Assembly: GCA_003342815.1 (NCBI GenBank)
Contig: PTEX01000004.1
Span: 930,001 to 994,000, forward strand
Origin: Eudromia elegans
Lineage: Eukaryota > Chordata > Aves > Tinamiformes > Tinamidae
Length of the DNA: 64,000 nucleotides
Direction: 5' to 3'
The notes beneath the pieces were generated by a model. That model ran no database searches, was not told where the DNA came from, and saw only the letters and a list, made by a program, of their open reading frames with translations. Of the stretch, positions 49,631-61,900 are shown piece after piece. The number at the start of each line of letters is the position of its first letter. Position 1 is the stretch's first letter. The position numbers and the translations under genes are program-made.

Positions 49631-50439
49631 AATTTCTTCTGTAAGATATTTTTTCCTCCTTTCCATGTGCTATCTTGCTGCCAGAAGATTATTCTACATG
49701 CTGCATGGAGTAACATTTTTCCAAGTCTAATTCAAAATCTGTCAAGCCCTGGACTTTCTATTTTATACGCTTGGGAAATGATTCCAAAGCCTGACAGTGC
49801 AAAGACACATCTCCATGACAGGAAGTTCTCTACAAGGCTTATCTCAAATTTTCCTCTTCTCTACTTGTAATCATCCAAATATCTTGTCTCCTTGTATAGC
49901 ACTTAGAGTCCTCAAATACTGGTATAGTTGCATTTCTCCTTCTCTCTCCCACCTATCACCTATTCATGTAACATAAAATTCTTTCAGTCTCCCCTCTTAA
50001 AACAATTCTTTCAACTCCTAGAACATTTTTCTTTTGCTCCCCTGGACTTCCTTCACTCACCCAGTAGTAAACACTCACTTGGGTCTTTCCACAGCCTGTT
50101 CTTTAACTTTGGCCCGTGCTCTGATTGCTCGTGGGACAGGCTGCAGACTGTACACAGGATCACTGGGGAGCTGGGGGATGAAACGGGAAATCAGTGGCAC
50201 TACAAGGGCTCTAGTGCTGAGGGATACAGGCAAGCTCCCCGAGGAGGTTTCCACCCACCCATTTTAACTGGAAGGAGTGCTAGATTCTCTATTAATGCTG
50301 CTTCCTTCCAAGTCACTTACCCACTTTGCCCATTAAACTCAAAAGAAACAGATTTTAAATACTCACACTAAACAGTAATAAAAAAGTACAGATTGTTTCA
50401 CTGTCTGGCTAAATTAGCAAGAGGTAAATGGCAATACAG
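49631..50439. other. Unique non-coding DNA
   Basis: A 147-codon plus-strand frame (49928-50371) is unrecognised and serine/phenylalanine/proline-rich from a pyrimidine-rich strand. No gene is supported. Confidence 0.5.
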
Positions 50440-50640
50440 GAGACTCTTGCTGTTTGCACTGCGGTCAGAGTTAAGCATCACAAAAATGGCCATTTCAGCA
50501 CAAATATAGACCTGCGGGCTGCCACATTAACATAAAGCACGGCAGCCAGAAATTATGGCTGCCCCTAATCTCTGAACACTCCGGAGCCGAACTGCGTGCA
50601 GCAGAATGACCTGTCCTCCTTGATGCATTAGCGTTTGCAC
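50440..50640. promoter_or_regulatory. Candidate conserved block with perfect hairpin
   Basis: Non-coding block with CpGs, homeobox-like words (ATTAACATAAAG, CCCCTAATC, GATGCATTAGCG) and a perfect 8-base inverted repeat, GGCAGCCA and TGGCTGCC, around a 7-base loop at 50541-50563. There is no open frame and no repeat similarity. It resembles a conserved regulatory element or small structured RNA segment. Confidence 0.28.
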
Positions 50641-50717
50641 TCACTCCCCCTCTCTCATGCACATACAGCCTGTCTCTTTTGGAGCACAGAGATTTATGCT
50701 TTCTGAAATTGGGAAGG

Positions 50718-50763
50718 NNNNNNNNNNNNNNNNNNNNNNNNNNNNNNNNNNNNNNNNNNNNNN
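50718..50763. other. Assembly gap (46 N)
   Basis: Run of 46 undetermined bases directly abutting a 21-base A run. The gap most likely reflects failure to assemble or size a longer A-rich simple repeat. The true missing length is unknown. Confidence 0.98.
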
Positions 50764-50784
50764 AAAAAAAAAAAAAAAAAAAAA
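50764..50784 (+). repeat. Poly-A run (A21), gap-edged
   Basis: Twenty-one A residues immediately right of the gap, followed by GAAGAAAG. Probably the end of a longer purine-rich repeat hidden in the gap. Confidence 0.9.
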
Positions 50785-51609
50785 GAAGAAAGCAAGCAGT
50801 ATTTTGACTGCCCCTGCCTGGTGTCCTTCCATCTCTCTCTCTCTAATATACTCATCTGCTCGTAGTTCTTTGAAGACACTGGGACTCCTGCTTTGGGTGA
50901 AGATAAAGAAACAAAGCCACTCCAGAACTTCATTATCATCCTGCTTTCACCACTCCAAAATGGAGACTCTGTGAAATAGTTTTTGCTGGCAGTTCCAATA
51001 TGAAAACCATCTGAAATGGCTAGCACAGGGAACGAGTTGCTATAAAGAACCCATGTGTAAATACACTTACACAAAGTCACTTAAGAAACAACCTGATGTT
51101 CCTCTTCACTTTGTTTTTATACCATCCTTGTGTTATACTCTGCCTCCTCAGTCCCTTTCCTACTATCCATCTCATCGTCATGGCTCCTTCAAAATATTAA
51201 ACCTATGCTTGTGAAAAAAACTATCTATAATTAAAATAAAAGAAAACAATGTGTAAAATATTTCAACTAAATAATAAATCATTTTAATGACTGAGCTCTT
51301 ATTTGTTTTTAAATTGCTCTTAATTGATTTAAATTAAATTGGCAAGAAACTCACTTCATCAAAGTAAGTTCAATGATTTAACTAAGCTCCGTGGAAACAG
51401 TATCTTAAATTAAACTCTGGTACATTTTGGTGGTGGAGACCAAAGACTGAAGGTTTGCTATTGAAGAGAGCAGACAGAGGTCTGCCTAAAATAATATGTT
51501 GAGGTTAACTCTCATGGGAAGTGGCAGATTTAATTGCCATGCTTCACTGGAGGTACTAAGGTAAGAGACCAAACAAAACTAAATGTAACATTTCAGATTT
51601 TGAATAACT

Positions 51610-51667
51610 AAAAAAAAGAAAAAAAGAAAAAGGAAAGAAAGAAAAAAAAAAGTTGGAAAAAAGTTGG
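51610..51667 (+). repeat. Purine-only A/G repeat
   Basis: A-rich tract with interspersed G (GAAAA, GGAAAG and GAAAG units), low complexity. Confidence 0.85.
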
Positions 51668-52463
51668 GTAATGACTTTGGAAGACAGGACAGCAGAACAC
51701 ACTCTCCAGTTAGAGTCACCAACAGAAGCTCAGGTCAGGCTGATCAGACTGCTGACATGGTGTGGCCTTGGCACAGAGCACCTGTGAAACGCCATATAAA
51801 GTATCAGTCCATCAAGGGGGGAGAATGGTTTTGATTTTCTCTATGTTATTTTGTTTGAGAATGTGAGACTTAATACATGCTTTTACATTAATAAAAATCC
51901 ATTAAAGATATTTGACTTCATCATCATTTCCCCAAATTACTAACTCCAATTTTAGGTTAGTTGCTGTAATGAAAAGGAACACCATTTCCAATAGGTAGGC
52001 AGTAGCAATAAATAATCTACCATCTATTACTGTAATAAGAGCACACTGCTGACAGTGACTGATGGTTACTACTCTGAAATCATCCTGCATAAAATAATAA
52101 ACTGAAGCAGCTCCAGTTCTGTGTATAAGGCAATCTCTTCTACACTTTCCAGTATCACAGTCTAAAGAATAGACAGCAGTATTCAGAACCATATACTGCA
52201 CCATTATAATGCTTAAAAAGTTCCCCCTCCTCATTACTCTTCACTCTTTAGGAGCAAATGGGTATTATAAGCATTAAAGCAACATTAATATTAAGGTTCA
52301 CTATTACCACAAATCTACCAAATAAAAAGATCTTGAACTAGGTAGTTATTTGTCAATAACAACCGTATTAGGGGCTGACATTAGTAAAGTTGCAACAGCA
52401 AAAAGAATTAATTACTAACAAGTATTTGATTTGGACAGGCTAGCTTGCAGAACCAGGAGAACC

Positions 52464-52483
52464 AAAAAAAAAAAAAAAAAAAA
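52464..52483 (+). repeat. Poly-A run (A20)
   Basis: Twenty A residues. No retrogene body seen upstream. Confidence 0.9.
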
Positions 52484-53737
52484 TCCAAAGAAATTTTTGC
52501 AATTATCTGGACCACTCTAAACATTGTTTTAAAATACCATCAACAACAGAGGGTTAAACCCACAAGGGGAATTTATGATGTTCAATTAAGCTTAAAAATT
52601 TCACATGCTACTATTTCAAAACCACCAAACATTCTGACCAAAATAATCATCTGTCAAAGGGTAAATTATGTCTCTATTTAAAGTTAATATCATTAGATTC
52701 TGGAGTTGTATCCCCTTACATTGAAGAGAAGCAGTCAACAGGTTCCTCAGAGGAACTGCTAATAGCCTGTCCGCAGTCTCATCCACCTGCCTGGCACACA
52801 TTTAAAAGGAGATGGCTCTGAGACACATTCCCTTAGAACATACCAGCACTTACTTCAAGCTCTGTCCTCTTCTCCCTACATCTGCATCTTCCTTTCATGC
52901 AAGGAGACAGGGTATTCTCAACCTTCAGGCTCACTGGGTTATGCAAAACCTAACTGTAGCCCCTGTGCCATCAATGCCCAAGATAACTCTTCCCTCCCTA
53001 CTCCCCTTCTTCCCTAGATCTAAGTCACGGAACCTAGAAACGTCATCTACTTCTTTTATGCCTCAACTGATAAATCAGTAAATGTCCTCGGCCTTTCCAG
53101 CTTTCAAGTTTTTATTTGACAACAAGCACACAAGAACGATCTATGCGACATGGTTATAGCAGACTATTCTGATGTGTATTACTGTGTTACTGCAATTGAA
53201 CAAGAAACCATAAAAGAGATTTAAGCTAATGAGTTTTATGCTACCTTTGCAATGAAGGGTATGCAAACAGTTAATTACAGCAACTCACATAACACACAAT
53301 ATAGCATGATGTAGTATCCAAATCCTCTACCAGTGAGACATCAAGGCAGCACATTCGTGACGCAGTGAAAGAACATCTCCTGAGGGTGCTAGCCTGACAC
53401 AGCTCTCACACTATCGCTGCTCTATTATATGATCCCCTTGGGGGACACGCGTTCCCTTTTCAGCTCCCCTCTTCCTTTCCTGCAGCCCTGCAGGGGTATG
53501 TTGTGCACTGACCATTAGAGTCTCTGCCACAAAAGAGAGGAAAGGGGGAAGGTGACACAGCAGAGATCAAACAAGCTCATCACAACAAGGAATAGCCTGG
53601 GTGAGGAGCAGCAAAGGCAAACCGATTCAGCTATGCCAAATGCAGACAGCCTGGGCTGTCCAGGGGTCCCCCTGCCCTGATGATTATGTACTTGGGCTGC
53701 GCTGCCATAACACAGGCTTACGGCAATCCCTTTTCTT

Positions 53738-53769
53738 AAAAAAAAAAGAAAAAAAAAAGAAAAAAAAAA
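53738..53769 (+). repeat. Regular (A10 G)n repeat
   Basis: Three blocks of exactly ten A residues separated by single G residues, a perfect 11-base period. Low-complexity repeat. Confidence 0.9.
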
Positions 53770-55454
53770 TCAATCAAAGTGAGCTATGGCTCGACAGGTC
53801 TGCAGTAAAGCCCAGCCATGTAGAAAATAGAGCAGCAGCCACACTACGGGATCAAAAAACAGGGTGAGCAAACTCTATCATCGGGCACAATTATCTCTCT
53901 GGAAAAAGAAAAAAAAAGACAAGAGAAAAGTAAATACAACCCATTTCCTCCATGCCCCCAACATCCAACAACAGGAGATTTGCACTTCTAACACAGGACA
54001 TTGCTGTACACTTGCTATTCACCAACTTCTTAAAAGATTTTTTTTTCCAAGCATTTGGCTCTCATCAGACTTCAGCTTAATATTTTTAGGGGACAGAAGT
54101 GGAAAACATGCAAAAATGGGAAAAAGAATGTCAAATCAGGAGACCACCCTTCAGAGTATCTTCCAGCCATCAGGCTCCTGGAGGAGTCACGCTGCTAAGC
54201 ATGACAGCGTCGTTTCCCAAACCTGTCAAGTCATAACTGATATCTAGCACGTCCAAGTACAGGAAGCATATCACAGCATCAACACATGCTACCCAAATGA
54301 TCACAGAAAAATAGGCCTAAAAAAATCTCCATGGCGATTCTGCACTACAGAAATACCCAACTGACCCACCGCAGCAGTAGCTGGGGGTAAGGAGCAATCC
54401 ACCCTGCAAGGAATATGCGGCTCTGCAAATAGGAGGAGAGCTTGTAGGAAACGTCAGTCTTTGTATGTAGACATGTATGTATAGGCACCTCATTCATGTT
54501 AAGGTGCTCACTGTCAGCTTTCCATCCAAGAGGAGACTCCACGGAATTTGGTGCTGTTTATGAAACAATCACGGCAGCAGAATTATATACCAAGCTTAAC
54601 GAAATTTCAATAAAATCTCAGCCATCTAAGAACTTGCCTTTTCATCTTCCCAAGGCTCTCATATTTAAAGTCATTCAGTCACCTTTGGTGTTCTCATTTC
54701 AGTACGCCCAAAGCGCACTAGAAGGAAGCGAATAACTTCTTGAAGAACTACACTGATACAGTACCAAGACATCACAGCAGACATAACGCCTTCAGTTTTA
54801 TAAGCACCTGACAACTTCTAGACAAGCACAGAGCATAGCTGGGTGGCTGTAGCAGTACCAAAAAAAAAAAAAGTGTCCTTTGGAACTGCACAGCCTCTTC
54901 TTTAGCAGAACCCCCCTAAGAGGAGAGGCAGCCGCTCTGTCCACCCTTACACACATGTCCATCCTCTGGAAGTGCTGACAGTCTTTGTGGGGCCTGCAGG
55001 AAGACGGAATTGCCCTCCTGTGGCCTTTCTCTTTCACACTCCAATTCACTTCAGCTGAAGCAAAAGCCCCTGTTAGCTGCAGATCAGCAAGCTGCAGACT
55101 CACAGGAGCAACAGGTAGAGAGATAAATAATGGAAGGCAACATGTCTGAGAGCAACTGGAAGAGAAAAAGGTTTCACACAAGGCAAAGAAAAATAGCCAA
55201 CATATAAATAAAGTAGCTGAGAAGAATTCAAGTTTCACCCATCTGCACAAGGCCACTGCACACAAGTAAGTGACAACTGGGTACGCTCAAGAGTTTAATC
55301 TGTCCTCTAGGGATATGGTGGCATGAAAAACCACAGTACACTTCCAGGCAAGCATTTATCAAAATTCTTCCTAAATCCCTTGCAATGGAAGGGGGCAAGA
55401 AGCTCAAGGACATACTACAGGTGTTGTCCTATGACCAGAGGAGACTTTTTTCAA

Positions 55455-55800
55455 TTTAGGTGAAAAACCAGAGCAGAGAACTGAGGGCAGTGCCAGGGCC
55501 CCGAGGGCACCACCACCCCTCTGGGCCTTCCCCAGCCTGTCCATTCCCAGGCTCTCGTTTCACCCAGCCTGGAGCAGTTGGCCCCTGCCCCTCAACACCA
55601 CTGCAGTATCTGGCTTCAGCCCCACTGCTGCCACCCCTCTGTCCCACCAACCCCAACCTCTGGGTGACCACTTGGCCTCAGCCCATCCCCACAAAGGTGC
55701 CCAATGCCTGAGGCTATCCCATTCCCTCCCAGGACAGTGGAACAGGCCCTGACTGTGAGATCCTGTCACCATGGGGAGCTGTGAAGATGGACTCCTCAAA
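55455..55800. other. C-rich / GC-rich islet, possible old retroelement piece
   Basis: About 345 bases that are markedly C-rich on the plus strand, inside AT-rich DNA, with internal recurrences of CCACCCCTCTG (near 55512 and 55631) and CCCAGCCTG. Open frames occur on both strands (83 and 85 codons, plus 71 more), which reflects the rarity of stops in GC-rich DNA. I cannot match it to a protein. A GC-rich 5' piece of a retroelement or a small unmethylated island are both possible. Confidence 0.3.
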
Positions 55801-56107
55801 GTTGCTACCAGTGCCATTGCCTAGGTATGAACCAGAGACAAATCCCAGCCTTTAAGAGTCACTTCTTGAGATCTCCATGTCAGTGTTTACTCAGGAACAA
55901 AGAAATATGACTTGTGAATGCACATAAAGGCTAGAAAGAATTAACGGGATGTGTTCAGGACTATGTCTGAAGATAAAGATAAATAAAGACAGAATCCAGT
56001 GTCTCTTTCCTATTTTATTTCATTTTTTCATCCTGAAGCACTTTAATGGAGGGATGGCTCAGAAGACAAGGCAGGCATGACCTACTGTCCTGATTTACTT
56101 TATTTGG

Positions 56108-56139
56108 GGTCTGACAAAGCAGGGGTCCGACAAAGCAAG
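56108..56139. repeat. 16-bp tandem duplication
   Basis: GGTCTGACAAAGCAGG is followed directly by GGTCCGACAAAGCAAG: two copies, two differences. Confidence 0.85.
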
Positions 56140-57177
56140 GGCCCAGAATCTCCTACTAACTGCTCAAATCCAGGATGCAGTAAGGAGATGACCAAGGTCA
56201 TCTAGCCAAGGTGGGAACAAGCAACAAATCTACATTTCCTATTTATGTAGAACTAATACAGGCATTCAATATAAGCATTTTGTATTTTACCCATATTTCC
56301 ACTAACTAGCCTGAAAAATTGTCAAAATTAGCAATGCAAAACAGGAATGCTACGAGTTTTGTCTCAGCTAGTCCCGTTAAAGCTCCATACTTCACTTACA
56401 CAGTAGACGTCATGGAAAAATCTGTCATTAATATACTCAACACATGCATCTCCAGTGGCATGAGAAACATCACGCACAGGGCAGCAGTGTGTGAACACTC
56501 CTATCGAAGCTTCCCTGAGAGGGCGACGCAGTACCTACGAGGCCTGTGGTCGTGGTATTGCAACTGCCGTTAGGAACCCCATGGGTGACCGCAAAACAGG
56601 TGTTTTTCAGAAGAAAACCTACTGCAGATAGAAGACAAGGTTCCTAAATCGTGTTAAAATATACACCCAAAGATTTTAATCCTGCTTTAGCCCCTTCGAC
56701 ATCAACTGAGCTGATTTTAAGGTCATCAATCATCATGAGCACACCTGTATGACAGCAATACTAGTAAGAGCTATAGATAAGAATTACATTTTTACCACTG
56801 TATCAGCCAATTCCTGTAGCATTCATAGGCATCTCATGTGAGTTGATTATATTTGCAGCCTTTTTGCATTTGCAAATGCTCTAGCAAATAGGATTTATTA
56901 GAAGAATATTCCAGAGTTGACAAGATGCACATTTCAAATGGCATATTGCATATATCAATGCCAATTTAGATAAGCTCAATGCAATGGAGAAAAGGGTAGA
57001 AAGGAAATGCACTCAATAAGAAGCATTTGCTCAATATGTTCCTGAAGAGCACTGTATAATGAAAATTTCTCTATTTGTGCAGGGCAAGAAAGAAGGGGAA
57101 TTAGGCAAACACTGTCTACTTTGAACCATTTTTAAACTTCAAAATTAGCTTTAAAACCTTAACATCTCCATTGAAAT

Positions 57178-57231
57178 TAATACAAATAATATATGTATTA
57201 GTTGTATTAATATATGTAATATGTATTGTTT
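57178..57231. repeat. AT-rich imperfect repeat
   Basis: ATATGTATTA-like words recur three times in alternating A/T sequence. Low complexity. Confidence 0.6.
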
Positions 57232-58972
57232 TGGTTACAATTTATTTCATTTTGTTAAATATGGTCAGAACTTGACTAGATTATTTCAAAGTGACTATAG
57301 CATAGGATAGAAAGAATTCCACTTGCATAAACCAGCCAAGCAACTGAGGGAACATCCTAAAGATGACAGCTCTTTCTAAAACTGCATGTTTTTTTGTCAT
57401 TCAAAAAGTACCTAAAGCATTTTCCTAAAACACAGACCTTGACACTAAACCAAAATACTGTTTACACGCCATTTCTAAGCCAAATATCTCAAAACTCTTT
57501 GGTTTTGTACTTATGGATGGGTTGACTTCCTAGAAGAACCTAAAACCAGAACCTGAAATTAAGGCCTGGAATCCTGAAAGCCCCACATCCATACTGTCAC
57601 TGTTATATCACCTCTCAGTGCTCATCTCCCAAGCCAAAGAGCCAACTTTGTAGTTCCCACATAAAATTACTCTCTCAATTTCTTTCTCTAGATAGCAGCA
57701 TAGAAAAAGTCAATCTAATACAGAGGAAAATATAACAAAATCATCTAGGCTGGAGATAGCCACGGGCAATTTCCAATTACTCTCCGATAGCCTGGCATCT
57801 TTCTTCTAGTGTTACTTAACATTATCAGATAATAGTTAGTTATTTCTCAAACAAACAGCTGGAATCTAATCCTGTGCTCCTAACTCAGTTTGCAAGAATT
57901 TTCTCCAGAGTGAGCACTTATCTCCTTACACTAATCTCTTGAGATTTTTCTCACCCAACTCAACTGGATAAAATATGGCAGATAAGCTCAAAGGTCAACA
58001 GGTAATTTGACATTTTCTTCTTGTAGTTTTTTGTGTAAGATAAGTAAAATATTAGGTGCAATAATTAGTTGTGCTGTGAACGTTAGCCTGAAAGGAGCAC
58101 ATTTCCTAGGAGTTGGAAAACACTCTTAGGAGTCTGGAACTGCCTAGAAATAAGGTTAGAAAGAAAAACTAATAGACATGAACCCAAGCTGCATACTATA
58201 AAGAAGCAAAATGACCCTGCTAACCAATGCTAATTCTTCAGCTCCCGAATTTACACATGTGAAAGGGGAACAGATGCTCCTCGAGGCCTCCACTCAAGTT
58301 CTTTCATTGTTGCATCACAAGGTAAAATATCCGCAACAAAGTGATGACCAACTAACCACCAAAGGCTACTCAGAGAATTAGCTAAAACAAGCCAGCAAAC
58401 TGTAGCTCCTGATGAAACACACATTCACATCTCACTCTCCAAACACATAACAAACAGATCCCCATCACAGGAAACTTATAAGACAGTCCATGGTCTAGAA
58501 ACTACCACCTCTTGAATTCTAGAGGTGAAAGGCCAGAGCAGGCAGAGGGAAAAAGACAGCATGGCACAAAGGATTTGTTTCATGGATTAGTATAGGATAC
58601 TAGTCTCAAGGAGCCTCAGTCCAGTTCCTTCCCCAACACTCTCCATTAAAAAGAAATTAAATATATAAAACAACTGAAGAAGCATCTGAAGATATCTATC
58701 ATATTCTGTAAGCACCTAATTTGCAATGCGGTGTTTGTATTTATCTTCCTTCTCTTCACCCTAATGTGAGTTACTTCTGCAGTCTTCCAGACTTAACACT
58801 AATGTCTCAGAAAACAAAATCACTTCAACAGATGCTGGGAAATGTATGGATATAATGCAGGAACATTATTCTCAAGCTTGATTTTAGTTTTAGAAGCAAA
58901 ACAAAGAACTAGTTCTGTGGCTGGTCCGTTATAAAATTTCAGATAGAGCCACATCTTGGTGTGAACTAGGGG

Positions 58973-58986
58973 AAAAAAAAAAAAAA
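58973..58986 (+). repeat. Poly-A run (A14)
   Basis: Fourteen A residues. Simple repeat. Confidence 0.85.
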
Positions 58987-61900
58987 CCAAACTTTTTCTG
59001 AACTCTCTGTATTGCTTGCACTTGCATTTTGAAACTGAAATTTCCCCTTGAAACTCTCAGTATGTTTCTGTTACCTCCAGGGAACAATAAGGGAGCCCTC
59101 CTGTGGATAATGAATCACATTTAAACTCCCATGATGGACAAGGAGAGACTCTGTAACCTAGGGGATAAAATGGCTCTATTTTAGAGCAAAGAAAGTGAGG
59201 TCGTATCCACTGGAGGCTCTGGTTTAATTTAAATGGCTATTAACTTTGTTCCATTGGGGCAGTTACAGTTTAACTCATAGTGCTTTATGGAAGCAAAAGA
59301 AATTGCATAATCATATCAAATAAAACATTCCAGGCTGCAAAAAGTATCTTAACCACAAAAGAAAGTATAAAGGTTTTTATAATATAAATACTACCAAAAA
59401 ATGATCTATTCTTCAAATTTTTGCATATAATTGGTTATTTCTAGGGTCGATATTCTCATGAGAGTATCAGTATTGCTCATATTAATAAAGTCAGGTACCT
59501 GTTTAAGAGTGTTGTTCAGTCTGGAATTGTAATGTTTCTTAGTTCATCACTGTATCCTTAAGACACAATGAAGAGTATAATAATCCATTTCTCCTGCCCA
59601 GAACAGCAAAATACTCAGACAGGGAGAACACAAAATGCAAGGCAAAGCCCTAATGTCTTGGAGTCTTGTTCTGGACTCAACCAGCTCATCAGCTATGAAC
59701 AGCACCAGCTCTGCTCTCCTAAATAGCAAAAGGGCAAATTCTGTCCTCACAACACACTGTTCTTTACTGTACACCACGCGCTTCAGTGAGTTTATTTTTG
59801 AGAAAACAAACAGAAATTAAGTACTTGTCTCTGATGGAAGTTTAGCACCGAAAAATGTTCTAATCACCACATTCATGCCCCCATCACAGCGAGAAAATGT
59901 ACTTTTTAAAAAAAAAAATGTTTTCTGTGATCTTGCATCATAAGCTGTGAATGTTGAGCATTTGCAAGTTCTGTCAAAGTTAACAGGAGCTAAAATTACT
60001 CAGCCTCTTACAGGATGGGACCCATGTTCGTTAAGCTCACTGGGGCTGAGGGTGTTGGCATAGCTCAGGTGTATGTTGAGCTATCCATTAGCTTAATTCA
60101 GTTATGTCACATCTTGGTGTAGTCTGCCGATGTCAGTTTATTTCCTCTAGTTTACGCCTGCACATCTTTCTAAAGGAGCACGAGTTAGTGAGAAAAAACT
60201 AGACACACTAATCTCTCTACAACAGGGCATACCTATGCAGAATTCTTGATCCCGTTTGCGATATTCCCACTCCTTCCTGCGTTCTTCAGAATATCATATT
60301 CACCCACAAGCTCATCTGATAGCACTCAAAGTTACTTCAGGGGTATTTGGTACTTAACTATTCACGTCTCTCATGAGAGGCATAGCAAATCAATTATACA
60401 AAGAAATGTGCCTACTACATAACTTTTCACGTCTGCTGTATAGCCTCATGTCCCCACTGATTTGCTTTTGCAATCTCTAAACACGTGGTAATAGCAGTAC
60501 AAGAGGAGTTAAATCATTTCCCAGGTAGTGCGGATTCAGCAAAGCTGGCCGCATCAGAGGAATTGAAAAGCACAACTATGGAGTCATTTATAACCAGCAG
60601 TGTCAAAGGGCTACCAGTACAACTCATCTGGATGGTCAGCTGCTTCTGGGATTCATAAAGCCACAATCCGGCACGTGAGAGTGCATCCTGCTGGCGCTCT
60701 GCTTCTCCTCACCGCAGCCGCACAGAGAAGGCAGTAACCTCTGTGCTCGGGTTTGGGTTTTAACATCCCTGTGACCTTGTCCTAGCACTGCTAGGCACCA
60801 GCCGAACACAGTCCCTCTCGTCCGAGCAGCCAAAGTCCTGCTTGAGTAACACCTCCCCTGAGGAGAACAGACTGCTAAATTAATCATAGAGGAAACGTTT
60901 ACACAGGAGAAAGGGAGACGGACAAGGTGCTTACCTTTCTCTTTCTGCTCTTTAGACTGCCTCTTGCTCTCTCAAAGGTTTTAACCCTTTCTTTTATTTC
61001 CTTTCTGAAATAGCTGCATACAAGTGTTGAACAGAGAGAATGAACTACAGAATCGGACCTTACGATTATAGGGCATCTTACTGTAGAGGACTCTAGCGAT
61101 GGAATTGCAGAGAGACACAAGAATCCTCCTGTCAAAAATTTGTGTGAGACAAAAATCTGCTTTGGAGGTTAAAACCCAGAGCAACATTTTCTAACCATTC
61201 TGGCAAGGAACTTGAGAACAGCAATACAACTGAAAGTGCAAGACAATGCTATTATTTGTAACATGATTTGTTCAGAATGATGAAATTAAGGCTTTGGTCT
61301 AGCTAAATACACTATGCAGTTTTTCTTGACCACAAGTGGTCAAGTCTTGGCTTATGACTCCCGAAGGAATTGTTTTCATTAAATTTTATAAAACTAGAGC
61401 CAAAATTCATCCATTTGCTATCCTGAGACTCCTCCACAAATGAAAAGCATGCAATCAACTGACATTTTTCCTCTTGATCTGCTCTCAAAAAATCTTTGTG
61501 ACCAGCAGAAGATTTCCACACATCTACAAGCAAGTAAGTAAAGAACAAATAATCATGTCCCTTGTATTACTTCTTGGTTATTATGCCATCATACATATAA
61601 GGCCTGATTTCCAAATCCACAGATTTCAGTGAAAAGATATCCTCTAAATTTCATTAGCTAAGAATCCAATCCATCACAGAAGACCAAAATAGTTGCAAAC
61701 CCAATATACAAACAGCATTTGTCAGAATCTTGAATGTGCAAGGGAAATAACACCACCAGAGATTCAATAGTTACACAACCGATGCACAATAATTCAGGAA
61801 AAAAAAATGTGTGTGTTCAGGTATAAATTAATCTTGTCTTATGAAGAAAAAAAATCAGAGAAGTGTATTATGAGGCATTAGACATCACAGCCTAAATGAG

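Larger units (their letters stand above)
50785..55399. other. Unique non-coding DNA with A-rich runs
   Basis: No gene supported. Contains A-rich repeats (annotated), a possible exon-like segment at 52720-52790 on the minus strand and a 155-codon unrecognised minus-strand frame at 54798-55265. Confidence 0.45.

Noticed and set aside
49928..50371. 147-codon plus-strand open frame as a gene
   Set aside because: Composition follows a pyrimidine-rich strand, no domain is recognised, and no supporting signals are seen.
50641..51080. Open frames crossing the N gap
   Set aside because: They are translated through undetermined bases and a poly-A/poly-T run and have no meaning.
54798..55265. 155-codon minus-strand open frame as a gene
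   Set aside because: Hydrophobic, cysteine- and phenylalanine-rich translation typical of random sequence. It crosses a poly-A run (read as phenylalanines), with no family resemblance.
60481..60560. MIR-like stretch (AGTTAAATCATTTCCCAGGT)
   Set aside because: Resemblance limited to one short word with no supporting flanks.
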